From Thermaurantimonas sp046295455 (GTDB taxonomy: Bacteria > Bacteroidota > Bacteroidia > Flavobacteriales > Schleiferiaceae), in the NCBI GenBank assembly GCA_046295455.1, contig JBKBNI010000002.1, positions 186,001 through 250,000 of the forward strand: a stretch of 64,000 bases of DNA, read 5' to 3'. Positions 9,470 through 17,725 of the stretch are shown here, piece after piece; position 1 is the stretch's first letter, and the number at the start of each line of letters is the position of its first letter. The translations under genes and the position numbers were made by a program. The notes beneath the pieces were generated by a model. That model saw only the letters and a list, made by a program, of their open reading frames with translations, did not search any database and had not been told where the DNA came from.

Positions 9470-11386
9470 TTAGGTGCTCTTTTCCAGTTGATCCGTCAAT
9501 TCTTCCCATGATTGCATCAGTTGGTCCAGATTTTTTTTCAATGATTCATAGTCTTTGAGCGACCTGTGGCCCTCTGATGTGGAGAAGATTGCCGGGTCGA
9601 GGAGCAGCTCTTCCATATGCCGGATGGAGTTTTCTGTCCGCTGGATGTCTTCTTCGATCCTTTCCAGTTTTTGGAGGAGTTTTTTGTATTCATTCTTTTC
9701 CGGATGGGCTTTATTAGACTTGTCAAGAGCAGATTTCGGGAGTTCAGCGGATGCTTTTGATTCGTAGTCGCGGAAGGTTTCCTTCTGTTTTTCGGCAAGA
9801 AAGCTGTCGATGTCACCGAGCCATTCATTCACCTTACCTCCCTGAAATTCAAAAACTTTAGTAGCCAGATCACTCAAAAAGTCGCGGTCGTGGCTCACCA
9901 GCACGACAGTCCCTTCAAAGTCAAGGAGCGCTTGCTTGAGTACCTGCTTACTGGCAATATCGAGGTGATTGGTTGGCTCGTCGAGTATGAGCAGGTTTGC
10001 CGGTTGGAGGAGGAGTCGACAGAGGGCAAGCCGGCCTCTTTCTCCCCCCGAAAGCACCTTGACCTTTTTGTAAACATCGTCACCTGAAAACATAAAAGCA
10101 CCCAACAGAGAGCGTGACTTCGGCCGCAGCTCATCTGGAGCGGCATCTTCGATGACTTCCAGTAAGGTGCGATCTGCATCATCGGTAAGGTGTTGTTCCT
10201 GAGCGTAGTAACCTATTTGGACATTATGCCCGGGAATCAACTGTCCCGAGCCGCTAAGTTCTCCCAGCATCATCCGCACCATTGTGGTCTTGCCCTGGCC
10301 GTTTCGGCCGACGAAGGCGACCCGTTCGCCTCGTTCGATTTCGAAATTCACATTTTTCAATACATGTTTATCGCCAAAAGAAATAGAGGCGTTTTCAGCT
10401 TTAAAGACCACCTTGCCGCTCCTGGGCGCCGGCGGAAACCGGAAGTTCATTGTCCGGGTGTCTTCGGTGTCGATTTCGACCAGCTCCATTTTATCAAGCC
10501 TTTTGATAAGACTTTGGGCAAAGGATGCTTTGGTGGCTTTAGCACGAAACCGATCTATAAGCTGCTGTGTCTCTCTAATTTCTTTTTCCTGATTTTTGCG
10601 TTGAAGATTCTGATGTTCTATCCGCTCTTTGCGCAGCTCTACAAATTTTGAATATGGAACGGGGTAGTCGTAGAGTTTACCTCCGGCGATTTCAAGGGTT
10701 CTTGTAGTGATGTTATCCAGAAACGTTTTGTCGTGGCTGATCAGCAGGAGCGCCCGGTCGCTGTTTTTGAGAAAATTTTCCAGCCACAGAATGGATTGCA
10801 GATCGAGATGGTTGGTAGGCTCGTCCATCAGTAGCAACTGATGGGGCTTGAGAAGGATTTTGGCCAGCTCAACCCTCATGCGCCAGCCTCCGCTGAAAGT
10901 CTCAAGCGGACGATCGAGCTCGTCTTCCGAAAACCCCAATCCTTTCAGTATTCGCTCGACCTTTCCTTCGACCTCGTATCCTCCGGCCACCTGAAACTCA
11001 TGAGTAAGGTCAGATACCCGCTGGATTAAGTGCATGTATGCCTCGCTTTCATAATCGGTGCGAAGGGTCAGTTCTTCGTTGATGCGATCGATTTCAACCT
11101 GGATTTTTCGTATATCATCGAGGGCTGTCTCCGTTTCCTGCTTGACAGATCTGCCGACCGGCAATGGGAGAATCTGAGGAAGATATCCGATTGAAATGTC
11201 TTTAGGCTTGGTCACTGTGCCCTGATGCGGTTTCATTTCGCCGGCAATAATTTTGAGAAGTGTAGATTTTCCGGCACCGTTTCGGCCGGCAAGACCGATT
11301 TTTTCCTGAGGATTAATCAGAAAACTGATTTCCCTAAAAAGTGTTTTAGAGGGGTATTCTACCGTAAGTTGTTGTACAGAAACCAT
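9470..11386 (-). CDS. ABC-F family ATPase (Uup/YheS-like)
   Basis: 638 residues with two ABC nucleotide-binding domains and no membrane segments, the hallmark of ABC-F ribosome-associated factors. The first Walker A is GRNGAGKST (residues 34-42) and the second is GRNGQGKTT. Both halves carry LSGG-type signatures (FSGGWRMR and LSGGERGR) and LMDEPTNHLD / LILDEPTNHLD Walker B motifs. The linker between domains is charged. A C-terminal coiled coil of about 80 residues resembles Uup. Such proteins act on stalled ribosomes or confer antibiotic protection; the sequence fits the housekeeping Uup/YheS group better than a resistance determinant. Confidence 0.92.
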   Translation of the reverse strand: MVSVQQLTVEYPSKTLFREISFLINPQEKIGLAGRNGAGKSTLLKIIAGEMKPHQGTVTKPKDISIGYLPQILPLPVGRSVKQETETALDDIRKIQVEIDRINEELTLRTDYESEAYMHLIQRVSDLTHEFQVAGGYEVEGKVERILKGLGFSEDELDRPLETFSGGWRMRVELAKILLKPHQLLLMDEPTNHLDLQSILWLENFLKNSDRALLLISHDKTFLDNITTRTLEIAGGKLYDYPVPYSKFVELRKERIEHQNLQRKNQEKEIRETQQLIDRFRAKATKASFAQSLIKRLDKMELVEIDTEDTRTMNFRFPPAPRSGKVVFKAENASISFGDKHVLKNVNFEIERGERVAFVGRNGQGKTTMVRMMLGELSGSGQLIPGHNVQIGYYAQEQHLTDDADRTLLEVIEDAAPDELRPKSRSLLGAFMFSGDDVYKKVKVLSGGERGRLALCRLLLQPANLLILDEPTNHLDIASKQVLKQALLDFEGTVVLVSHDRDFLSDLATKVFEFQGGKVNEWLGDIDSFLAEKQKETFRDYESKASAELPKSALDKSNKAHPEKNEYKKLLQKLERIEEDIQRTENSIRHMEELLLDPAIFSTSEGHRSLKDYESLKKNLDQLMQSWEELTDQLEKST

Positions 11387-11567
11387 ATTGCAAAGGTATT
11401 TTTTAACAAAGAGTTATTGTATAAAGGCTTTTGTAAATCGGCAACTTGCTTTTTGAATTATATATAATGCCTGACTACAGAAAAGGATTTTTGTCAATTG
11501 GTGATACAAACACTAATTCGCGATTTTAATCGTTGATGATAAGTACTTTTACACAAAATTTTTACCC

Positions 11568-12422
11568 ATGAAAAAAATCATTTTAATCGCAATTGCAGCT
11601 TCTGTGCTAGCATCTTGCAACAATGAATTAAAGCAGGAAGTCGAAACCCTTAAATCCGAAAAAAGCGAACTTGAGCAAAGGGTTCGTGAGCAAGATTCTG
11701 TGGTGGAAAATTTTACGAATGCAATGCTCGAAATTCAGGAAAATTTAAACATCATTCGCGAAAAAGAAGGAAGACTTCGAGTGGCAGAAAGCACCACAGG
11801 CGATCGCTTTGTATCCATGAAAGATGCAGTAATCCAGGATATTCAGGATTTGAACTCGATCATAGAAGAATCTAAAGCAAAAATTAACCGGCTAAATCAG
11901 CAACTGTCTTCGACTAAGTCAAAAAACAGCCAACTTAGCAAACTTGTAGAATCGCTTCAAAAACAAATTGAAGAACGCGAGGCTACAATTGCACAACTGA
12001 CAACTACAATCGAAGAACGCGACGAAACCATTCGCCAACTAACGCGGAAAATGCAAATAATCAGCGAGGAAAGTGAGCGTGCCATCAGTGCCAAAGAAGC
12101 AGAAATCAACAGGTGCTATTACATCGTGGACACCCGTCGTAACCTTCGAGATAAGGGGGTCATAGACAGTCAGGGAGGCTTTCTCGGTATCGGACGCGTA
12201 AAGACCATCTCCAGTTCTGCCGATCAATCGCTTTTTACCATCGGAGATATTCGCAATCTCAACCGCATCGATCTGGATTCCAAAAACATCCGCATCATAT
12301 CAGAGCATCCGCAAGGCAGCTATGGCATTGAGCGCGAGGGCAAAAGAATTACCGGGATTGTCATCAATGACCCGAAGGCTTTCTGGAGTCTTACACGTGT
12401 ACTGGTCGTGATGGTAGAATAA
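11568..12422 (+). CDS. Coiled-coil lipoprotein
   Basis: 284 residues. A short signal peptide ends in the lipobox VLASC (Cys16), followed by CNNELKQEVETL. From about residue 20 to 190 the protein is a nearly continuous heptad-rich coiled coil (repeats such as KSEKSELEQRVREQ and IEERDETIRQL). A small C-terminal beta-rich domain of about 90 residues begins at the CYYIVDTRRNLRDKG block. I recognise the architecture from many Bacteroidota but no assigned function. It is probably anchored in the outer membrane with a rod-like periplasmic or surface stalk. It is monocistronic and convergent with the polysaccharide export operon, only 9 bp from that operon's last stop. Confidence 0.75.
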   Translation: MKKIILIAIAASVLASCNNELKQEVETLKSEKSELEQRVREQDSVVENFTNAMLEIQENLNIIREKEGRLRVAESTTGDRFVSMKDAVIQDIQDLNSIIEESKAKINRLNQQLSSTKSKNSQLSKLVESLQKQIEEREATIAQLTTTIEERDETIRQLTRKMQIISEESERAISAKEAEINRCYYIVDTRRNLRDKGVIDSQGGFLGIGRVKTISSSADQSLFTIGDIRNLNRIDLDSKNIRIISEHPQGSYGIEREGKRITGIVINDPKAFWSLTRVLVVMVE

Positions 12423-12431
12423 ACCCCTGTG

Positions 12432-13586
12432 TCACTCTTCTTTTTTAAAATCGAAAGAATGTTTTAAATAAATGCCCGTGCGCACAGTCGTACGGGCATT
12501 TGTCATATGTAGCCATCTGGAATTTTCGACCGTAAACGGGGCTGCTGCCAATTGTCTTAGGATTAGTACACCCTCGGAATAAATGCTGACCCGACAGAAG
12601 TACTGACCGGGGTAGAAATCCATGCCAGGAATTTGAATGTGTATCCGGTGGACTCCCGGTAGCAAGGAAATGCTCTCATCACATTGGAATCCGTGATCCA
12701 GATGAGTGATGAAGTGCTCGCTGAGATCAAAGATGTTGACGCGTATCTGCACGGATTCCAATGTGTTATGTACATGTATCTGAATGGTCAAACGGGCAAC
12801 ATCCCCAGTGCGATACACAGCATGTGCCCGGTCCCAGGCGCACGACACCAAACTGCATACACTTGCCTTCTGGAAGATGGTCCCATGTAATTGTGACTGC
12901 AGATACTCGGAAGAAATTCTGCTGAACGCATCAAATCCCGCCACCCTGCCCTGTGACAACCATAGGGCTGAGTCACATAGACGAGAGAGAAGATTCATGT
13001 GGTGGCTCACAATCACAATGGTCTTCTGACGCCCCTCCACCACACTTCCGAGATGCTCGATACACTTGTGCTGAAATGCTGCATCCCCTACCGCCAGCAC
13101 CTCATCAATCAGCAGGATATCAAAGGGCATGTGTATGGCCGTGGAAAACGCCAATCTCAGATACATACCGTGACTGTAATATTTAAGTGGTCGGTCCAAA
13201 AAGGCGTCGATGCCACCAAAATGCACTATTTGAGGTATGCACCCCTTTATTTCACTATCTGATACACTGTGCAGTCTTCCATAGAAATAGATGTTTTCAC
13301 GGCCGGTTAATTCCGGGTGAAATCCGGCCCCGAGGTCCAGGAGTGAAGCCACTCGTCCTCTTATGGTCACACGGCCCGATGTAGGTTTCAGAATACTTGC
13401 CAGAAGCTTTAGCAAAGTTGATTTACCACTGCCATTGCCACCGATAAGCGCCAGGCAGCTCCCAGAGGGCAATGTAAAACTGACTTTATCTAAAGCCAAA
13501 AGCTTACTGCCATCTTCATACACATATTGCTTGCTCAAAGCATCCGCCTTCAGCGACCAATCGGTTTCAGATGCGTTCGATTGCAT
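12432..13586 (-). CDS. ABC polysaccharide exporter ATPase (Wzt-like)
   Basis: 384 residues. The N-terminal ABC domain shows Walker A GGNGSGKST (about residues 49-57), the degenerate signature YSHGMYLRLAFS typical of the Wzt/TagH/KpsT branch, and Walker B DILLIDEVLAVGD. The extra C-terminal domain of about 140 residues (from about 240, with the beta-strand-rich RLTIQIHVHNTLESVQIRVN block) resembles the substrate-recognition domain of Wzt. That domain binds the capped end of an O-antigen or similar glycan before export. It is the last gene of a five-gene overlapping operon and overlaps the permease gene by 20 bp, as expected for a two-component exporter. Confidence 0.88.
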   Translation of the reverse strand: MQSNASETDWSLKADALSKQYVYEDGSKLLALDKVSFTLPSGSCLALIGGNGSGKSTLLKLLASILKPTSGRVTIRGRVASLLDLGAGFHPELTGRENIYFYGRLHSVSDSEIKGCIPQIVHFGGIDAFLDRPLKYYSHGMYLRLAFSTAIHMPFDILLIDEVLAVGDAAFQHKCIEHLGSVVEGRQKTIVIVSHHMNLLSRLCDSALWLSQGRVAGFDAFSRISSEYLQSQLHGTIFQKASVCSLVSCAWDRAHAVYRTGDVARLTIQIHVHNTLESVQIRVNIFDLSEHFITHLDHGFQCDESISLLPGVHRIHIQIPGMDFYPGQYFCRVSIYSEGVLILRQLAAAPFTVENSRWLHMTNARTTVRTGIYLKHSFDFKKEE

Positions 13587-14370
13587 TGTGTGACATTTTT
13601 ACATACATAAGAACAGCTACAACCGGAAGCAGCAGCGTATATAGTAGTGCAAGAAAGATGTCTGTGTCACCCACCTGTGATCTCAGAAGCTCAATCAATA
13701 AAACGGGAGGAAAGGCTTTCAGAACAAAAAAAGATCGATAATCAACACCATTTAAAAGGTAGAAGACAATGAGAAGTAAGTGTACCTGCACCAATATGGG
13801 CACAGCATGGATTACATCCCGAATGCGGCTGCTCAGGGCACAAAGCAGGAGTCCCACGGAGAATCCATAAAGCACAAACCACTGAAAGACAAGTACATGC
13901 ATAACTATCTCGATCATACTGAATCCCGAATATAAGCCAAATCCGATCAAAACGAGCGAATACATGACCCACTCCGGAAATACAATCACGAGCCTGCTAA
14001 CAGGCATAAACAGTATGGGCAGCCGAATCTTGAGAAGAAAATTTTTATTGTTTACCCAAAGTGGCGAAATCTGCTGCATGAGGCCGGCACTTACAATATG
14101 CCCCCCCAGACTAGTAAGCCAGAACATCATCTCCTCTGCATTCACAGACACACCGAAACCAAACCTGAAAGCAAGAGCCGGCAATAGCAACACCACGGGA
14201 GGCAATATGAGCCACCCCCATCCGAGATAGGTATGAATGTAGCGGACTTTCAGATCTCGTATGCCAAGTGAGATCACCGCCTTATGGATGGCTGCCAGTT
14301 CCTTCAGGGCATGGATCAGCCGTGGGCTTTCAGGTGAGTTATGAAATTCTCCAGCTTTCAAATGTTCCAA
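13567..14370 (-). CDS. ABC-2 type polysaccharide export permease (Wzm-like)
   Basis: 267 residues with about six hydrophobic segments and the ABC-2 permease N-terminus: an amphipathic stretch ISLGIRDLKVRYIHTYLGW precedes the first membrane helix WLILPPVVLLLPALAFRF. The RDLKVRY...LG pattern is characteristic of Wzm/TagG/KpsM permeases that export lipid-linked glycans. It forms a pair with the downstream Wzt-like ATPase (20-bp overlap) and overlaps the upstream sulfotransferase by 32 bp, so all three are translated from one message. Confidence 0.88.
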   Translation of the reverse strand: MEHLKAGEFHNSPESPRLIHALKELAAIHKAVISLGIRDLKVRYIHTYLGWGWLILPPVVLLLPALAFRFGFGVSVNAEEMMFWLTSLGGHIVSAGLMQQISPLWVNNKNFLLKIRLPILFMPVSRLVIVFPEWVMYSLVLIGFGLYSGFSMIEIVMHVLVFQWFVLYGFSVGLLLCALSSRIRDVIHAVPILVQVHLLLIVFYLLNGVDYRSFFVLKAFPPVLLIELLRSQVGDTDIFLALLYTLLLPVVAVLMYVKMSHNAIERI

Positions 14371-15088
14371 AGTCAGGTGTAACCAGATTGCGTAACCGCT
14401 CTACTTCTCTGGCAAAGATGCCTTCAAATTTGGTACGAACTAATTCAGATATGGATTCGCCTTCTCCTACATTAAACGCTTGTTGTAAAATATTGTAATT
14501 GCGAAATTCCGTTTTCAGAAATTCACAAAGTGCTTGCATACCAGGCCCTGGGTTTTTAAAAAAGTCTTCGAATACTGCAATAAAAAACTGATCTCTTGAA
14601 AAATACCTGAACCAGCGTTTCAACTGGTGGGCGTAGTGGCCTCTCAGCACATAGCTGTAGTTTTGAAATCTGGATTCCGGCCGATCGGGTGAGGACAGAG
14701 CAATGCGCACTATTTCGAGTCGTACAGCCGTTTGAAAGTCATATTTTTCCAATCCCCGACGGACATTCATTTTGTAATGAGACCACGCCCTATCCAAGGG
14801 ATTGCGAAGAATTACAATCAGTTTTGCACCCGGAAAAGTTTCGCTCAACCGCCGTGGCACTGCCGGATGAAACACATACATCGGACTGGACTCCAATAGC
14901 ATTCCACCTTCTCTTAGTACAAACTGCGACATATAGTAGTCTACGCCCTTAGCATACTGAAAATCAAAAAAATGAAGTTCTTTTTGAGTAGATGGAGAAA
15001 AACCTGGCTGAACCTTCAGCCACTCATATAAAGTAGATGTCCCACACTTCTGTGCACCAATGATGACGGCCAAATTCCGGTCATCCAT
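14339..15088 (-). CDS. PAPS-dependent sulfotransferase
   Basis: 249 residues. The 5'-phosphosulfate-binding loop is IIGAQKCGTSTLYEWL (residues 10-25). The 3'-phosphate-binding motif is VILRNPLDRAWSHYKMN, with the conserved Arg and Ser. This is the sulfotransferase-1/heparan-type family, which moves sulfate from PAPS to a sugar or other hydroxyl or amine. Its ATG immediately follows the glmM stop (TGA then ATG, no gap) and its end overlaps the Wzm-like permease by 32 bp. The context suggests that the glycan handled by the exporter is sulfated in the cytoplasm before export; that is inference from position. Confidence 0.88.
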   Translation of the reverse strand: MDDRNLAVIIGAQKCGTSTLYEWLKVQPGFSPSTQKELHFFDFQYAKGVDYYMSQFVLREGGMLLESSPMYVFHPAVPRRLSETFPGAKLIVILRNPLDRAWSHYKMNVRRGLEKYDFQTAVRLEIVRIALSSPDRPESRFQNYSYVLRGHYAHQLKRWFRYFSRDQFFIAVFEDFFKNPGPGMQALCEFLKTEFRNYNILQQAFNVGEGESISELVRTKFEGIFAREVERLRNLVTPDFGTFESWRIS

Positions 15089-16474
15089 TCAGATCAGCGC
15101 TCTAAGTTCAGACACAAAGCGTTCGGCCAGGGTATCCGCTTCTTTCTGCGACTTGGCCTCGGTGTAAATTCGGATTATTGGCTCTGTATTGGATCTTCTG
15201 AGGTGAACCCAACTGTGGTCAAAGTCAATCTTTACCCCATCGATGGTAGTGAGGCGCTCGTTGCGGTATTTGTGTTCTATCTTCCGAAGCAATTCGGCGG
15301 TATCCATCCCTTGCCGGAGTTCAATTTTATTCTTACTCATGTAATAAGTGGGATACCTCGATTTTAATTGCGAAAGTTTAAGACCGGATGTCGCCAGGTG
15401 GGTCAGAATCAAGGCCACACCGGCCAGTGCATCGCGGCCGTAGTGAAAATCCGGCCAGATAACTCCACCATTGCCTTCTCCGCCTATGCGTGCGCCTACA
15501 GCTTTCATTTTTTCTACCACGTTGACCTCCCCAACCGCTGCAGCATGGTATTCTGCCCCAAAATCATGCGTTAGGTCTGCCAACGCCCTCGACGATGACA
15601 GGTTAGAGACAGTCGGGCCAGGTTTCAGGGAGAGGAGATAATCTGCTGCAGCCACAAGGGTATATTCTTCTCCGAACATTTCTCCGTTTTCATCAATCAG
15701 TGCCAAACGGTCTACATCGGGGTCAACCACGATTCCAAGGTCACAATTTTCGTCCTTAATCAATTGCATGATCTCGGTAAGATGCTCCTTAAGAGGCTCG
15801 GGATTGTGAGCAAACCAACCTGTAGGCTCGCAGTGAAGTTTTTTGACACTTCTGACACCTAAGGCACTGAGAAGCAAAGGAATCACTAAACCTCCAGTGC
15901 TGTTTACGGCATCTACAGCCACCGTAAACTGCGCATTTTCAATGGCTTTCACGTCGATCTCCGGCCTCTTGAGCAGCTCGGCAATGTGATCTTCGAAGGC
16001 AGATGAATAGGTAGTGACCGAGCCAAGGTTGTATACATCTGCGAATTCAAAATCGCCGGATTTAATTTTTGCAACAAGTTCGTTTCCGTCAGAGGCGCTG
16101 ATAAATTCACCTTTGTCGTTCAGGAGTTTCAGTGCATTCCAGACGACTGGATTATGCGAAGCTGTAATGATGATGCCCCCGTCAGCCTTATGCTTTGGCA
16201 CTGCTACTTCCACCGTGGGTGTAGTGCTTAGTCCGAGGTCTGTTACATCCACGCCAGAGGCCGTAAGGGTATTGATCACCAGATCGGATACGATTTTTCC
16301 TGAAGGACGGGCATCGCGACCGATCACTACACGTGGTCTTTGATCAGCAGTCCGGGATTTCAGCCATTGACCATAAGCCGAAGCAAATGCAATGATATCG
16401 ACTGGTGTGAGATTGTCACCGGGTCTGCCACCAATTGTGCCTCTGACGCCGGATATAGATACAATTAATGCCAT
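15089..16474 (-). CDS. glmM: Phosphoglucosamine mutase
   Basis: 461 residues of the alpha-D-phosphohexomutase family, which interconverts glucosamine-6-P and glucosamine-1-P for UDP-GlcNAc synthesis. The phosphoserine loop is TASHNP with Ser106. The metal-binding loop is DPDVDRLAL. The sugar-binding loop is GEGNGG, and the C-terminal phosphate-binding loop is RRSNTEPIIRIYTE. GlmM versus phosphomannomutase is decided mainly by overall similarity (start MALIVSISGVRGTIGG), so substrate assignment is likely but not certain. It overlaps the T9SS cargo gene by 10 bp and abuts the sulfotransferase, so glycan precursor supply is linked to the export operon. Confidence 0.88.
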   Translation of the reverse strand: MALIVSISGVRGTIGGRPGDNLTPVDIIAFASAYGQWLKSRTADQRPRVVIGRDARPSGKIVSDLVINTLTASGVDVTDLGLSTTPTVEVAVPKHKADGGIIITASHNPVVWNALKLLNDKGEFISASDGNELVAKIKSGDFEFADVYNLGSVTTYSSAFEDHIAELLKRPEIDVKAIENAQFTVAVDAVNSTGGLVIPLLLSALGVRSVKKLHCEPTGWFAHNPEPLKEHLTEIMQLIKDENCDLGIVVDPDVDRLALIDENGEMFGEEYTLVAAADYLLSLKPGPTVSNLSSSRALADLTHDFGAEYHAAAVGEVNVVEKMKAVGARIGGEGNGGVIWPDFHYGRDALAGVALILTHLATSGLKLSQLKSRYPTYYMSKNKIELRQGMDTAELLRKIEHKYRNERLTTIDGVKIDFDHSWVHLRRSNTEPIIRIYTEAKSQKEADTLAERFVSELRALI

Positions 16475-17304
16475 TCTGGGTTATAGATTATTTTTCTGGT
16501 GATCTGTGTGTTCTCTTTGTGAAGAGACATCAGGTAAATGCCGGCCGGTACAGATACACGCATGCTGTGAGAGGCACCGTCGAAGTGATCTGTTATAAGT
16601 ATTCTACCTGCCAGGTCTAGCAGTTGAACGGAGATATACCCTTGATTTTCGGGTAATCTGATATGAATCATTCCCCTGCTCTGCCAAATGACCACGTCTC
16701 GAAGCGGGCTTTCCGTTATACTGAAGAACCGGTTTGTGTTGATCGGGGCATCGGGGGTGAGCTCTACGGCAAACTCTTTTAATGATACAGACTTGCCGTC
16801 GCTGCCGACATCTAGCTTCGCCCAACCATAATGTGTATTCCCATTGCGCCGGATGGCAAATCCAAGGAATTCGTCAGTAGCTCCGCCATTCCATGGATCA
16901 TTGAAAAGAAACTGCCCATTGCGCTTAAATGACATGCCCCCCTCTATTTCAGGATTTAAAAAAGGGGTCTCCGGCCCTATAAACTCATTGAATCCAAAAC
17001 GGCTGGCATAGGCAAATACTGTCGGGATCGTACCGGCTACGCGATGGCCTTGCTGACCCAAAGGGATGACGGAAATGATATCGTAAACGGCATTGTTCTC
17101 AGATTTGTCAAACTGCGTACGTATGGCGTAGTCAGGCACCGTGTCCTGATCCAGGTCAATAAGAAGCAGTGTATCCCGGTCTATTACATTGGGAGTGACC
17201 ACTGTATGAAGTATTTGGGTATGGGTAATGTGAAATATCAGAAATGCTGCTATGCCAAGAGATAATTTCAACGGTGACAAAATTTGGCCGCAAAAATATA
17301 ACAT
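16465..17304 (-). CDS. T9SS type A sorting domain protein
   Basis: 279 residues. It has a hydrophobic N-terminal signal (LKLSLGIAAFLIFHITHTQ) and a beta-rich body of about 160 residues with Asp- and Gly-rich loops (LIDLDQDTVPDY). The C-terminal domain is about 80 residues and follows the T9SS pattern: VQLLDLAGRILITDHF...VSVPAGIYLMSLHKENTQITRKIIYN. T9SS substrates cross the outer membrane and are usually attached to anionic LPS. The body lacks a catalytic motif that I recognise. It is the first gene of the overlapping export operon (10-bp overlap with glmM), and the gene is preceded by about 420 bp of leader DNA shared with the divergent metK. Confidence 0.78.
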   Translation of the reverse strand: MLYFCGQILSPLKLSLGIAAFLIFHITHTQILHTVVTPNVIDRDTLLLIDLDQDTVPDYAIRTQFDKSENNAVYDIISVIPLGQQGHRVAGTIPTVFAYASRFGFNEFIGPETPFLNPEIEGGMSFKRNGQFLFNDPWNGGATDEFLGFAIRRNGNTHYGWAKLDVGSDGKSVSLKEFAVELTPDAPINTNRFFSITESPLRDVVIWQSRGMIHIRLPENQGYISVQLLDLAGRILITDHFDGASHSMRVSVPAGIYLMSLHKENTQITRKIIYNPEWH

Positions 17305-17531
17305 GGAATTGCTTGGGTTGAGCTTTTGAAAATCAAATGACGTTTATACCATTACGGCAATGGATATGTCCAGGAAACTGAATGGTCCTCTCCCATCGCC
17401 AGAATGTCCCTTTGAAAGCACAGTTCTCCACTGAGAAATGTCTAATTTTACATCAGTATTACGCCTTTTTCTGAATATGATTCAACGTTTGCCGAATTTT
17501 TTGGTCAATTTTTCAGATTTAAAGTAATTTT

Positions 17532-17562
17532 TTTGAAGATATGGGGTTTCGAAATACTTTTA
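17532..17562 (+). promoter_or_regulatory. Promoter of the metK leader
   Basis: TTTG at 17532-17535, a 19-nt spacer, then TACTTTTA at 17555-17562, one mismatch from TAnnTTTG. Transcription would begin near 17569, just before the SAM-II riboswitch, which supports both calls. The interval 17305-17531 upstream shows no other recognisable feature. Confidence 0.6.
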
Positions 17563-17573
17563 CCGACGAAAAA

Positions 17574-17627
17574 GGTGGACAGATTTGAACTGATTGCAAC
17601 CACGTAAAAAAATGCTAAAACAGTACC
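17574..17627 (+). promoter_or_regulatory. SAM-II riboswitch upstream of metK
   Basis: The sequence carries the conserved SAM-II blocks in order. They are GTGG (17575-17578), GATTTG (17582-17587), TTGCAA followed by CCAC (17600-17603, pairing with GTGG), an A-rich stretch, and GCTAAA (17614-17619). The H-type pseudoknot closes by ACTG (17589-17592) pairing with CAGT (17621-17624). SAM-II binds S-adenosylmethionine and represses translation or transcription of methionine/SAM genes; metK, the SAM synthetase, follows 99 nt downstream. The distance to the start codon is longer than usual for SAM-II, so how it controls expression here is unclear. Confidence 0.82.
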
Positions 17628-17725
17628 CGGTATCAAGATCGTAGTTCTGTATATGGCGTTTTTTGGGTTTAGACAGTTTCAATCTCCACACGACGAATAG
17701 TTTAACCCCAAAAACACATCTTAAA

